Source: Mesorhizobium sp.
GTDB lineage: Bacteria; Pseudomonadota; Alphaproteobacteria; Rhizobiales; Rhizobiaceae
Direction of reading: 5' to 3'
Assembly (NCBI GenBank): GCA_004020645.1
Contig: SAQL01000019.1
Span: 75,570 to 139,569 of the forward strand
Length of the DNA stretch: 64,000 nucleotides
Below are positions 51,630 to 60,448 of this stretch, one piece after another. The position numbers and the translations under genes are program-made. How positions within the stretch are numbered: position 1 is the stretch's first letter; the number at the start of each line of letters is the position of its first letter. The notes under the pieces were generated by a model. That model was given only the letters and a program-made list of their open reading frames with translations, did no database searches and was not told the DNA's origin.

Positions 51630-51762
51630 TGGATCAATCAGCCATCATTACTGGCGGCCAGACAAACGATGACGGGAATCGGCCAATGGACGTCACCCGA
51701 GCAGACGGCTTTCCGCCCAGAAAGCATTTCGGTTCGGCTTTCGGACTGCCGACTACAATTCG

Positions 51763-53469
51763 ATGTATGCTCTTGCACTAGCCACCGACTACGACGGCAC
51801 ACTCGCGGAAAACGGGATCGTTTCCGATGCGACCCGTGCCGCGCTCGAGCGGCTGAAGGAAACCGGCCGCAAGTTGATAATGGTCACCGGTCGCGAGCTT
51901 GCCGACCTCGAAAGCGTTTTCCCGGAGCTTGGCATTTTCGACAAAGTCGTCGCCGAAAACGGCGCGCTCGTCTACACGCCGGCTTCGAAGGAGGAGCGCA
52001 TCCTGGCGCCTGCGCCTCCGACGGAATTCGTCGACAGGCTGATGATGCGCAAGATCGCCCCGCTGTCGATTGGACGTTCCGTCGTCGCCACCAGGGAGCC
52101 CAACGAGACCATCGTGCTGGAAGTGATCAAGGACCTTGGCCTGGAGCTGGAGATCATCTTCAACAAGGGTGCCGTCATGGTGCTGCCGAGTGGGGTCAAC
52201 AAGGCGACCGGTCTTGCGGCTGCCCTTGAGGATCTGGAATTGTCCGCCCACAATGTCGTCGGCATCGGCGATGCGGAGAACGACCATGCCTTTCTGCGCG
52301 CCGTCGGCTTCGGAGTTGCAGTCGCCAATGCACTGCCGAAGGTAAGGGAGACGGCGGGGCACGTGACGAATGGTGCCCGCGGCGCGGGCGTGAGGGAGTT
52401 GATCGAGGGCCTCATCTCGCATGACGCCGCCCTGCTGGACACGGCGCGGCAACGCATTGAGATTGGCGCGGACGACGGATCGGGCGCGGTGATGCAGCTT
52501 TCACCGCGCGCCGGCGGCGTGCTGCTGGCCGGCACGTCGGGGATCGGAAAATCCACCCTCGCCACCGCCCTGACCGAGCGCTTTGTCGAGCAAGGCTTCC
52601 AATTTTGCGTGCTCGACCCTGAGGGCGACTACGAGGACCTGGAGGACGTGCTGGTGGTTGGCGACGCCAAAAGCCCGCCGAGCTCGCGCGAAATTTTCGA
52701 CCTCTTGTCGAAGCCGTCCAACAATGTCGCCGTCAACATGCTCGGGATCAAGACCGCGGAGCGGCCAAACGCCTTCGCCAAGCTGCTGCCGGAGCTTGCC
52801 GCGCTTCGCGCCCGCACCGGACGCCCGCACTGGCTGATCATCGACGAGGCACACCACCTGTTGCCGCACGCGCGCGATGGCACATCCTTTGCGCTTCCAA
52901 AAAGCCTTTCGGCGACCATTCTGGTCACAGTACATCCCGATCTGGTTTCGCGGGATGTGCTGGCAGGTGTCGACACCGTGCTGGCTCTTGGCCCGGAAGC
53001 CGACAAGGTCGTTGAAAGCTTCTGTGGCGCAATTGGCGAGGGCGTACCGCAGGGCGTCGTGCCGCCACCGGAAAACAAGGTCTTGCATTGGAACCGGTCG
53101 ACAGCCGATCCCGCAAGACCGATCTCAATCGAGCGTCCCCGGCAGGAACGCAAGCGCCATATTCGCAAGTATGCCGAGGGCGATCTTGGCGACAACAGTT
53201 TCTATTTCCGCGGCGCGGACGGCAAGCTCAACCTGAAAGCGCAGAACCTCATGATGTTCCTCCATATCGCCGAGGGGATCGACGACCGCACCTGGGAGCA
53301 TCACTTGCGCGCGGGCGACTATTCGGCCTGGTTCCGCGACCAGGTCAAGGACCAGGGACTTGCGGAGGAAGCGGCTGTCATCGAGGATGACGATAGTCTC
53401 GATCCGCATAGAAGCCGCGCCGCCATCGCGGAAGCGGTCCATCGCCGCTACACCGCGCCCGCCGACTGA
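51763..53469 (+). CDS. HAD-IIB phosphatase fused to a P-loop (HerA/DUF87-like) ATPase
   Basis: 568 residues in three parts. Residues 1-225 form a HAD-IIB phosphatase with D9 and D11 (TDYDGTL), K147 (GVNKATGL) and D170/D174 (GIGDAEND), the full catalytic set. Residues 240-440 form a P-loop ATPase with Walker A GTSGIGKST (257-265) and Walker B LIIDEAHHLL (D361, E362), resembling HerA/DUF87 pumping ATPases. Residues 460-568 are a third domain, RHIRKYAEGDLGDNSFYFRG...LMMFLHIAEGIDDRTWEHHL, that I do not recognise. Probable roles: phosphatase coupled to an ATP-driven switch. An EcfG-like promoter lies upstream. Confidence 0.85.
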   Translation: MYALALATDYDGTLAENGIVSDATRAALERLKETGRKLIMVTGRELADLESVFPELGIFDKVVAENGALVYTPASKEERILAPAPPTEFVDRLMMRKIAPLSIGRSVVATREPNETIVLEVIKDLGLELEIIFNKGAVMVLPSGVNKATGLAAALEDLELSAHNVVGIGDAENDHAFLRAVGFGVAVANALPKVRETAGHVTNGARGAGVRELIEGLISHDAALLDTARQRIEIGADDGSGAVMQLSPRAGGVLLAGTSGIGKSTLATALTERFVEQGFQFCVLDPEGDYEDLEDVLVVGDAKSPPSSREIFDLLSKPSNNVAVNMLGIKTAERPNAFAKLLPELAALRARTGRPHWLIIDEAHHLLPHARDGTSFALPKSLSATILVTVHPDLVSRDVLAGVDTVLALGPEADKVVESFCGAIGEGVPQGVVPPPENKVLHWNRSTADPARPISIERPRQERKRHIRKYAEGDLGDNSFYFRGADGKLNLKAQNLMMFLHIAEGIDDRTWEHHLRAGDYSAWFRDQVKDQGLAEEAAVIEDDDSLDPHRSRAAIAEAVHRRYTAPAD

Positions 53470-53620
53470 AATCCGCCCATGCTCTGTTGTATCGAGGCCG
53501 ATTGTATCGAGCTTCGCCGATGGCGGATCGCCGCCGAACGGCATATCCGCACATCAACGACCACTGATGCGAGGCGTGGAAATCGCTTCGCCGCCTCCAT
53601 CAGCCGAACGTGCCGGCCCC

Positions 53621-53673
53621 TAGCGTGAATGCCGGCAGCGTCAATGCTCGTAGCGTCAATGCTGCGTCAATGC
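53621..53673 (+). repeat. Short tandem repeat between the HAD/ATPase gene and the next gene
   Basis: Four copies of AGCGTSAATGC (53622-53632, 53637-53647, 53652-53662 and a shortened GCGTCAATGC at 53664-53673), spaced about 15, 15 and 11-12 bp. No coding role is evident on the plus strand; the last copy touches the end of the minus-strand gene. Confidence 0.45.
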
Positions 53674-54101
53674 ATGAATGTTCCTCGCAGCCAGGCGAAG
53701 AAACCGAACCTCTCGGACATTGCCGCACGGACGCGAGAGGCAGCCCATCGCGCGCGTATCGTGGCGCCGACATGGCAATGGCAGACGATTTCGTGCAACT
53801 GCCAGTCAGTCAGTTCGAAGAAGCGCCTGGCCTCACCGTAGGTGTCATCCCTCAAGCCTTGCGCGCGAAAAATCGGGTCCTCGAAGGCAACCGTGAGAGG
53901 CGAGTCGTTGTAACGCATCTTTTCGCGTATCTCAGGGGACTTGTATTCGGTGCCCGTCAACGCTTCGAGACGCCGATCGGGATTTTTCTCCAGCAGTTTC
54001 GCCCAACGTTCGAGACGCTGGCTTCTGGTCGCGACGAGGTCTGTTGCTTCAGCGTGAACGTCGGCAACGGTATGCAGTTGGTCAAGTGTTTGGTGCTTCA
54101 C
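53667..54101 (-). CDS. Conserved hypothetical protein
   Basis: 144 residues starting MKHQTLDQLHTVADVHAEA, preceded by GGAGG (54109-54113). Mostly helical in appearance; no signal peptide or membrane segment. Conserved-looking parts are RLERWAKLLEKNPDRRLEAL, ALTGTEYKSPEIREKMR and DWQLHEIVCHCHVGATI, the last with a Cys-His-Cys-His cluster that could bind metal. Family not recognised. Confidence 0.7.
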   Translation of the reverse strand: MKHQTLDQLHTVADVHAEATDLVATRSQRLERWAKLLEKNPDRRLEALTGTEYKSPEIREKMRYNDSPLTVAFEDPIFRAQGLRDDTYGEARRFFELTDWQLHEIVCHCHVGATIRARWAASRVRAAMSERFGFFAWLRGTFMH

Positions 54102-54400
54102 GGCCGCCTCCTATTCAGTAGGTGAGTTCGTCCCACCCTGAAATGAAAATTATGGCGCTCCACGACGCCGACAAGGCCCTCATGCGCGTACCATTCGATC
54201 ACTTTTCTGACGGCGCCGTCCTGCTACGAGTGCCTGATGCCTGCGGGATCATCGGAGGTTGCCATCGGAACCATAGGCACGCGTGGTCGTTCTGCGTGCA
54301 TCAGCCCGTAGAACGAAACCGGTCGAAACGGGTGGCGTCAAATCCCGGCCGACGTCGGTGACCCGCAAAGGCAGAGTGCAGCGAGGAAGGAAATCACACC
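54102..54400. other. Intergenic region with an EcfG-like promoter
   Basis: About 300 bp. It holds the upstream region of the minus-strand hypothetical gene and, at 54267, an EcfG-like site for the next plus-strand gene. An 79-codon plus frame (54122-54361) shows no ribosome binding site or domain and is not called. Confidence 0.5.
54267..54291 (+). promoter_or_regulatory. EcfG-type (general stress) promoter candidate
   Basis: GGAAC (54267-54271), 17 bases ending in C, then GTT (54289-54291). It lies 110 bp before the small proline-rich protein at 54401. Confidence 0.58.
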
Positions 54401-54604
54401 ATGGCCATTCTTCCCACTCCCGAACCAACGCCCACTCCGGCGCCCACGCCACCGCCACTACCTGAACCGAAGCCGGTGCGTGAGCCGGACCCGGACAGAC
54501 TTCCCGACGAAGCTCCCGTTCCCAATCCGGATGAAAATGATGCGCCGCTGAAAATCGGTCCTAAAACATCCAATCCCGGCATTTCACGGAGCGGATTGGC
54601 GTGA
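54401..54604 (+). CDS. Small proline-rich hypothetical protein
   Basis: 67 residues. The first 25 are nearly a Pro-Thr-Pro polymer (PTPEPTPTPAPTPPPLPEPK), followed by LPDEAPVPNPDENDAP. AAGGAA precedes the ATG by 10 bp. Such Pro-rich mini proteins with a PDE/NPDEN tail are seen in several alphaproteobacteria (from memory). Probably disordered; role unknown. Confidence 0.55.
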   Translation: MAILPTPEPTPTPAPTPPPLPEPKPVREPDPDRLPDEAPVPNPDENDAPLKIGPKTSNPGISRSGLA

Positions 54605-54739
54605 AGCGATCGGCCGGACGCTCGCTCCAGATCGCCCAGTTCCCCATGGAGGCCGGTGTCGGCGCATTGCGCGGCCATCGAGCGCGTGGCGCTCAGGCGG
54701 CGTGGAATGATGATGGAATGACGCTCACCGTCGCAGGCA

Positions 54740-55672
54740 TCAGATCGAGCGCTGCGGCGAAGCGAACTCGGAGGCCTGTCGTAGATGCTGGCGCAGCAGC
54801 GCCTCGGCCCATTCGATCTCGCCCGCTTCGACAGCATCGAGGATGGCGAGATGTTCCCGGCATGACTGCTCGATGCGTTCCGCCGGCAGTTCCTCGAAAC
54901 CTGCCGATTCCTGCAACCGGCGCAGATTATTCTGCTGGCGCACCGCATCCGCCAGGAACCTGTTGCCGGAACAGGCCGCGAGCCCTTCGTGAAAGGATGC
55001 GTTGATCCGGAACCATTCGTCGCCGCCGATCAGCGTCTTGCCCGTCGACACGATCGCCAGGATGCGCTCGTGAGCGCGCCGGACCGGCGCCAGCTGCTGG
55101 GGATCCGCATTGAACATGGGCGACCGCAGCGCCGCGCATTCGACGGCCATCCGGAATTCATAGCTTTCCCGGTAGGCGTCCTCGCCGACAAGTGTGTCGG
55201 CAAAACGCCAGCCATGCCCCGGCAGGCGCTGCACCAGTCCTTCGGCGGCAAAGCGGAGCAAAAGCTTGCGCACGATGCCGCGCGACACCTGATAGCGCGG
55301 CATCAATTCCGCCTCGGACACCTCCTGGGGCAACTGACCGAGCGCGCGCTCCCGCATCATCCTGCGGTAAAGCTCCTCGAGCGGAGAACTGGGCAGGATA
55401 TCCTCAGGGTCGAGGTCGGCGACATCGCGTGCCAATTGCAGCCCCCTTGTCTCGAAGGGGCTTAAGATGCCCTGGGCGACCAGCAGTTCCATCGCTGCGC
55501 TGACGGGGGAACGCGAAACGCCGAAAGTGCGGGCAAGGTCCGGCACCGAGACACGGGTTCCAACCGTCCAGCCCGAATCCTTGATCCGCTCCAGGATCCG
55601 CCGCGCCAGATCGATCTGCAGCGGACTGGCCGCCTCACTGCGTGCCGGCCGGTCGATCATCGTTTCATTCAT
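54740..55672 (-). CDS. GntR-family (FCD) regulator with two winged-helix segments
   Basis: 310 residues; ATG 55672 follows AGGAAG. Residues about 20-80 are a GntR winged helix (VPDLARTFGVSRSPVSAAME). Residues about 95-160 look like a second winged helix (PQEVSEAELMPRYQVSRGIV). The C-terminal FCD helical domain follows, with the usual metal or ligand histidines (HERI, FHEGL, HLAIL). It diverges from the C45/ABC operon and most likely represses it. A short dyad CGCAT-N7-ATGCG (55692-55708) lies between them. Confidence 0.85.
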   Translation of the reverse strand: MNETMIDRPARSEAASPLQIDLARRILERIKDSGWTVGTRVSVPDLARTFGVSRSPVSAAMELLVAQGILSPFETRGLQLARDVADLDPEDILPSSPLEELYRRMMRERALGQLPQEVSEAELMPRYQVSRGIVRKLLLRFAAEGLVQRLPGHGWRFADTLVGEDAYRESYEFRMAVECAALRSPMFNADPQQLAPVRRAHERILAIVSTGKTLIGGDEWFRINASFHEGLAACSGNRFLADAVRQQNNLRRLQESAGFEELPAERIEQSCREHLAILDAVEAGEIEWAEALLRQHLRQASEFASPQRSI

Positions 55673-55691
55673 AGGCGCTTCCTCAAGCGTT

Positions 55692-55708
55692 CGCATTATA
55701 GATATGCG
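55692..55708. promoter_or_regulatory. Short dyad in the GntR/C45 divergent promoter region
   Basis: CGCAT-TATAGAT-ATGCG is a perfect 5-bp inverted repeat with a 7-bp spacer, 20 bp upstream of the GntR start. It is a candidate operator for the GntR protein; evidence is position and symmetry only. Confidence 0.35.
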
Positions 55709-55806
55709 TCACGCAGTTCGAACTGGCAATCTAGCGAATTTTCCTGCTTTTCATTCAATCAAAATGCATTAGTATCCGGACTCACACGAGTTGAGGCTTC
55801 CCTTTG

Positions 55807-57003
55807 ATGACAACAGTCGCACCTTTTCCGCTTGTCGAGATCGATGGAGCGCCGAGAGCGCGCGGCATGGCCTATGGCGAACAGGCGCGCGGGCGTATCG
55901 GCGCTTCGGTAGCGCTCTATGCCGGCCAGCTCGACCGTTTCGGCTTCAGGCGGGATGACGTCGCGCGGTTCTCCGGCATCTTCCTGCCTCGCTTGCGGCA
56001 ATGGGCGCCCGATCTCGTCGAGGAAATGGAAGGGATTGCGTCAGGCGCCAACCTCGACCTGTCCTCGATCGTCCTGGTCAATGCGCGTACCGAAATCCTG
56101 CAGCTTGCCCGGCGCGAGAAAGGCATTTCCGACGACGAGCCCGACGGATGCACGGGCGCGGCGATCCTGCCGGAGGCAACCCGGAACGGCAGGCTCATCC
56201 ACGGCCAGAACTGGGATTGGAAGGCCGAGTGCGCCGAGACCTCGGTGGTGCTGCGCATCCGGCGAACTGACGGGCCGGACCTCCTCACCTTCACCGAAGC
56301 CGGCGGACTGGCGCGCAGCGGCTTCAACGCGGCCGGCATCGGCATCACCGCGAACTATCTCGAATCGGACCGCGACTATCGCGAGATCGGAATTCCGCTT
56401 CCCTTCGTCCGGCGCCGGGCTCTTGAGGCGCAGCATTTCGCCCATGCCATCAAGGTGGTGGCGACGACGCCGAAATCCGGCTCCAACAACATGATCCTGA
56501 GCACCGCCGAGGGGTTCACGGTCAATTTCGAATGCGCGCCGGACGAGGCCTTCGCCATCTATCCGGACAACGACATGATCGTCCACGCCAATCACTGGCA
56601 GAGCCCCGTGGCATTGTCGAAGCTGCGCGAAACTGGACTTCGCGACGTGCCGGACAGTCTCTATCGCGACCACCGCGTGCGCCGTCACCTGTCGGCGCGG
56701 CATGAGGACATCACCATTGACGACCTGAAGGAAGCCTTGTTCGACGACTTCGCTTCGCCGTTCAGCGTGTGCCGTCCGCAGATCAGGAAGGAAGGCGGCA
56801 ATCTCTCGGCGACGGTGGCGATGATCGTCTTCGAACCAGCCGCCGGCGTCATGGAGATTGCGCCGTTGCCGGCCAAGAATCGCGAATTCACCCGCTACGA
56901 ACTCACCATCGAAGACGAGATCCTCGAGCGCGCGGAGAAGGCAGTGCCGGCGCGGGAGAGACCTTCGACATCACAGGAGAAACGATGGTCCGCTTTGTCC
57001 TGA
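55807..57003 (+). CDS. C45-family peptidase / penicillin acyltransferase-like Ntn-hydrolase
   Basis: 398 residues. The family core is clear: GMAYGEQARGRI near the start, VLVNARTEIL, then DGCTGAAIL with C115 after G114, the self-cleavage site that makes Cys the N-terminal nucleophile, and HGQNWDWKAE. Members cleave or transfer acyl groups on amides, such as isopenicillin N or N-acyl amino acids. It begins a plus-strand operon with a peptide-type ABC importer (overlapping the first permease by 19 bp), so the substrate is probably an imported amide or small peptide. Confidence 0.87.
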   Translation: MTTVAPFPLVEIDGAPRARGMAYGEQARGRIGASVALYAGQLDRFGFRRDDVARFSGIFLPRLRQWAPDLVEEMEGIASGANLDLSSIVLVNARTEILQLARREKGISDDEPDGCTGAAILPEATRNGRLIHGQNWDWKAECAETSVVLRIRRTDGPDLLTFTEAGGLARSGFNAAGIGITANYLESDRDYREIGIPLPFVRRRALEAQHFAHAIKVVATTPKSGSNNMILSTAEGFTVNFECAPDEAFAIYPDNDMIVHANHWQSPVALSKLRETGLRDVPDSLYRDHRVRRHLSARHEDITIDDLKEALFDDFASPFSVCRPQIRKEGGNLSATVAMIVFEPAAGVMEIAPLPAKNREFTRYELTIEDEILERAEKAVPARERPSTSQEKRWSALS

Positions 57004-57926
57004 CCCGGATCGCCAGCGCCATACCGACACTCATCCTGGTGTCGGTTGCGGTGTTTGTGATGATGCGCTTCGTCCCCGGCGATCCCGCGACGCTGATGCT
57101 GGGAGACCTCGCGCAGCCCGGACAGGTCGATGCGATGCGGCATCAGATGGGGCTCGACCAGCCTGTGGTGGTGCAATATCTGATCTGGGCCGGCAACGTC
57201 CTTTCAGGCGATTTCGGACGCTCGATCGGCAGCGGGCAAGAGGTGCTGCCGCTGATCCTCGACCGTTTCGCCGTCTCCTCGACCATCGTCTTTCTCGCCG
57301 TGCTTGTCGCCTCGGCGATCGCCGTGCCTGCCGGCATGCTGGCCGCCTGGAAGCAGGACAGTCTCGGCGACGTCACTGTCGTCGCCACCTCGACCATCCT
57401 GCTCTCGATCCCCAGTTTCTGGCTGGGGCTGATGCTGATGCTGATCTTCGGCCTCTATCTCGGCTGGCTTCCGGTCGTCGGCTATGTGCCGTTCAGCCGC
57501 GACTTCGCCCAAGCCGCTCTCTATGTGATCCTTCCCGTGGTTACCCTGGTGCTCGTCGAATCCGGCCCGATTGCACGCATGGCCAGGGCCAGCACGATCG
57601 AGGTGGCGCGCCTGGAATACATCACCCATGCGCGGGCGAAGGGGCTCTCGGAAAGCGCGGTGATGTGGCGCCACGCTTTCAAGAATGCCTTCGCGCCCAC
57701 CTTGACCCTGATCGGCTTGGTGCTCGGCAGCCTGCTTTCCAGCATCGCCGTCATCGAGACCGTCTTCACCATTCCCGGCCTCGGCCGGCTGCTGGTCGAT
57801 GCGATCTATGCCCGCGACTATCCCGTGATTCAGGGTACGATGCTGTTCGTTGCCTTCATCTATGTCGTGGTCAACCTTCTCGTCGACCTCGTCTATCCGC
57901 TGCTCGATCCGAGGGTCGCCGCATGA
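56985..57926 (+). CDS. Oligopeptide-type ABC transporter permease (DppB family)
   Basis: 313 residues from MVRFVLTRIASAIPTLILVS; longer in-frame starts fall inside the C45 gene. FVPGDPATLMLGD is the DppB/OppB hallmark; about six membrane segments; EYITHARAKGLSESAVMWRH is the EAA-type loop, and ETVFTIPGLGRLLVDAIYARD the C-terminal signature. It forms a channel with the next gene. Confidence 0.92.
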   Translation: MVRFVLTRIASAIPTLILVSVAVFVMMRFVPGDPATLMLGDLAQPGQVDAMRHQMGLDQPVVVQYLIWAGNVLSGDFGRSIGSGQEVLPLILDRFAVSSTIVFLAVLVASAIAVPAGMLAAWKQDSLGDVTVVATSTILLSIPSFWLGLMLMLIFGLYLGWLPVVGYVPFSRDFAQAALYVILPVVTLVLVESGPIARMARASTIEVARLEYITHARAKGLSESAVMWRHAFKNAFAPTLTLIGLVLGSLLSSIAVIETVFTIPGLGRLLVDAIYARDYPVIQGTMLFVAFIYVVVNLLVDLVYPLLDPRVAA

Positions 57927-58750
57927 TCGCCCGTGTGCTCGGCCGGCCCGGCCTGAAATTCAACGCGATCTTCGGGATCGCCGTCACCGGCACATTGATC
58001 CTTCTGGCCGTGTTCGGCCCGTGGATCGCGCCCTACGATCCGCTCAAGCTCGATCTGCCGTCGCGCCTCAGCGGGCCCTCGCCTCTGCACCTGCTCGGCG
58101 CCGACGAGTTCGGACGCGATGTGCTCAGCCGCCTCGCCAGCGGCGCGCGGACCAGCGCCTGGATCGCTTTTGCGACGGTCGTCTTCGCATTGATCCTCGG
58201 CATCGTGTTCGGCGTTCTCGCCGGTTTCCTGCGGGGCTGGGTCGATCGCGTCATCATGATGGTCAACGACGCCTTCCTCGCCTTCCCCGGCCTGCTTCTG
58301 GCGCTCGGCCTGATGGCGGTGATCGGCGCCAGCCGCGAGGGCATCATCGTTGCGCTCGGCCTTGCCTACATGCCCATCGTGGTGCGCGTGGTGCGGGCCT
58401 CCGTGATGTCCATTCGCGAGCGGGAATATGTCGAGGCCTCCCGCGTGATGGGCAACAGCGAGATCATCACCATGGCGCGCCATGTGCTGCCCAATTGCGT
58501 CGCTCCGATCATCGTGCTCGCCACAACAATGTTCGGCTGGATCATCCTGTCGGAGAGCGCGCTGAGCTTTCTGGGGCTGGGCGTCCCGCCTCCGGCGCCG
58601 AGTTGGGGCAACATGCTGTCGACCGCACGGCCCTATATCGGCCAGGCGCCGCATCTGATCATCCTGCCGGGTCTCTGCATCTCGATCACGCTGCTCGGCA
58701 TCAACATGCTGGGCGACGCGGTGCGCGACTGGCTCGACCCGAAAATGTAG
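57923..58750 (+). CDS. Oligopeptide-type ABC transporter permease (DppC family)
   Basis: 275 residues, overlapping the previous stop by 4 bp. APYDPLKLDLPSRLSGPSPL and HLLGADEFGRDVLSRL are the DppC N-terminal motifs; REREYVEASRVMGNSEIITM is the EAA-type loop, and SFLGLGVPPPAPSWGNML a strong family signature. Inner-membrane partner of the DppB-type subunit. Confidence 0.92.
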   Translation: MIARVLGRPGLKFNAIFGIAVTGTLILLAVFGPWIAPYDPLKLDLPSRLSGPSPLHLLGADEFGRDVLSRLASGARTSAWIAFATVVFALILGIVFGVLAGFLRGWVDRVIMMVNDAFLAFPGLLLALGLMAVIGASREGIIVALGLAYMPIVVRVVRASVMSIREREYVEASRVMGNSEIITMARHVLPNCVAPIIVLATTMFGWIILSESALSFLGLGVPPPAPSWGNMLSTARPYIGQAPHLIILPGLCISITLLGINMLGDAVRDWLDPKM

Positions 58751-58761
58751 GTGCTGGAAAC

Positions 58762-60423
58762 ATGCTCGTGCCGAGCGAGGAAAACAACACGATGCTGTCA
58801 GTACGCAACCTGTCGATCTCGGTCGGACCATCGGGAAAGCGGATCGTCGACAAGCTGAATTTCGATCTCGCCTCTGGCGACATGCTGGCGCTGGTCGGCG
58901 AATCCGGTTCGGGCAAGACGATGGCGGCCCGCTCGATCCTGAGCTTGCTGCCTGCCCCGCTGGTCACGACGCCGGACAGCAGCATCCGCTTCGAAGGACA
59001 GGAACTCACCGGCCTTGCCGCAAAGGTGCTGCGCCAGATACGCGGTGCGCAGATCGGTATGGTTTTCCAGGAGCCGATGGTCTCGCTCAATCCCGCCGTT
59101 ACCATTGGCGAGCAGATGGCCGAAGGGCTTCGCCTGCATCGCGCCATGTCGCGCGCCGAGATAAAGGATCGCTCGCTGGCAATGCTGGACAGGATCCAGA
59201 TCAAGGATCCCGGCAAATGCCTTGCTGCCTATCCGCACGAATTCTCCGGCGGCATGCGCCAACGCATCATGCTGGCATCGGTCATGCTGCTCAAACCGCG
59301 CCTGCTGATCGCCGACGAGCCGACCACGGCGCTGGACACGCTGGTGCAGCGCGACGTGCTCGACCTGATGGTCGAGCTGACGCGGGAGAATGGAACCGCC
59401 GTCCTGCTGATCAGCCACAACCTCGGCATGGTGTCGCACTATGTGAACAACGTGACGGTGATGTGCGAAGGCAAGGCGGTCGAACAGGGAAGCAGCACCC
59501 AGGTCCTTCACGCACCGCAGCACGACTATACCAGGCGGCTGGTGGATGCGCTTCCCAAGCGCAGCGCCGGCGGATCGAGAAGAACCGTCAACGGCCCGCC
59601 CCTGGTCGAGATCAGCAATGTCGTCATCGACTATCGAGGCCGTCCCAGGCTGTTTGCGCGCGCGGCGCCGAAGCGCGCCGTCGACGGCGTCGACCTGACC
59701 ATCCGGCGAAGCGAAACCCTGGCGCTGGTCGGCGCGTCGGGCTCCGGCAAGACGACGCTCGGGCGCGCTATTGTCGGCCTCGTCAGGCCGTCCAGCGGAA
59801 CGATCTCGTTTCTTGGCAAGGCGATCGCGAATGGACGATCGGCTGACGCGCGTGCGCAGCGTCGTGACATGCAGATCGTCTTCCAGGATCCCTATTCGTC
59901 GCTCGACCCTCGCCAGTCGATTGCCGAGATCATCACCGAGCCGCTGAAGCTCGACACCGAATTGGACCGCAAGCAGCGGACCGCGCGCATGGATGAGGTC
60001 ATTGAGGAAGTGGGGCTGACGCGCGACCTTCTTAAGCGTTTCCCGCATCAGCTGTCGGGCGGGCAACGCCAGCGCGTTGCGATCGCGCGGGCGATCGTCA
60101 GGCGACCGGCCTTCGTCGTTGCCGACGAGCCGGTCTCGGCGCTCGACATGACGGTGCAGAAACAAATCCTGCTCCTGATCCGGTCGTTGCAGGAACGCTA
60201 CGGTTTCGCCTGCCTGTTCGTCTCGCATGATCTGGGTGCGGTGGAGCAGGTTGCCGATCGGGTTGCGGTCATGCAGGATGGAATGATCGTCGAGATCGGC
60301 GATCGCGACGACGTCTTCGATCGACCGCGCCACGCCTACACACGCGCCCTGCTCGATGCGGCGATGCTGATCGATCGCCGTTTCATCGACGGCGCGGGCG
60401 CACGCAAGGCCGTGGCGCAATGA
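58762..60423 (+). CDS. Dual ATP-binding protein of the oligopeptide-type ABC transporter (DppD-DppF fusion)
   Basis: 553 residues with two complete ATPase halves: first VGESGSGKT, FSGGMRQR and LLIADEPTTALD; second VGASGSGKTT, LSGGQRQR and FVVADEPVSALD. The two ATPases, usually separate genes, are fused as in GsiA/YejF. The C-terminal half carries the typical DppF extension. An ATG ten codons downstream (58792) is another possible start. Importantly, no periplasmic binding-protein gene accompanies this operon. Confidence 0.92.
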   Translation: MLVPSEENNTMLSVRNLSISVGPSGKRIVDKLNFDLASGDMLALVGESGSGKTMAARSILSLLPAPLVTTPDSSIRFEGQELTGLAAKVLRQIRGAQIGMVFQEPMVSLNPAVTIGEQMAEGLRLHRAMSRAEIKDRSLAMLDRIQIKDPGKCLAAYPHEFSGGMRQRIMLASVMLLKPRLLIADEPTTALDTLVQRDVLDLMVELTRENGTAVLLISHNLGMVSHYVNNVTVMCEGKAVEQGSSTQVLHAPQHDYTRRLVDALPKRSAGGSRRTVNGPPLVEISNVVIDYRGRPRLFARAAPKRAVDGVDLTIRRSETLALVGASGSGKTTLGRAIVGLVRPSSGTISFLGKAIANGRSADARAQRRDMQIVFQDPYSSLDPRQSIAEIITEPLKLDTELDRKQRTARMDEVIEEVGLTRDLLKRFPHQLSGGQRQRVAIARAIVRRPAFVVADEPVSALDMTVQKQILLLIRSLQERYGFACLFVSHDLGAVEQVADRVAVMQDGMIVEIGDRDDVFDRPRHAYTRALLDAAMLIDRRFIDGAGARKAVAQ

Positions 60424-60448
60424 CGGCGACACGGCTCGTCTCCCCATC

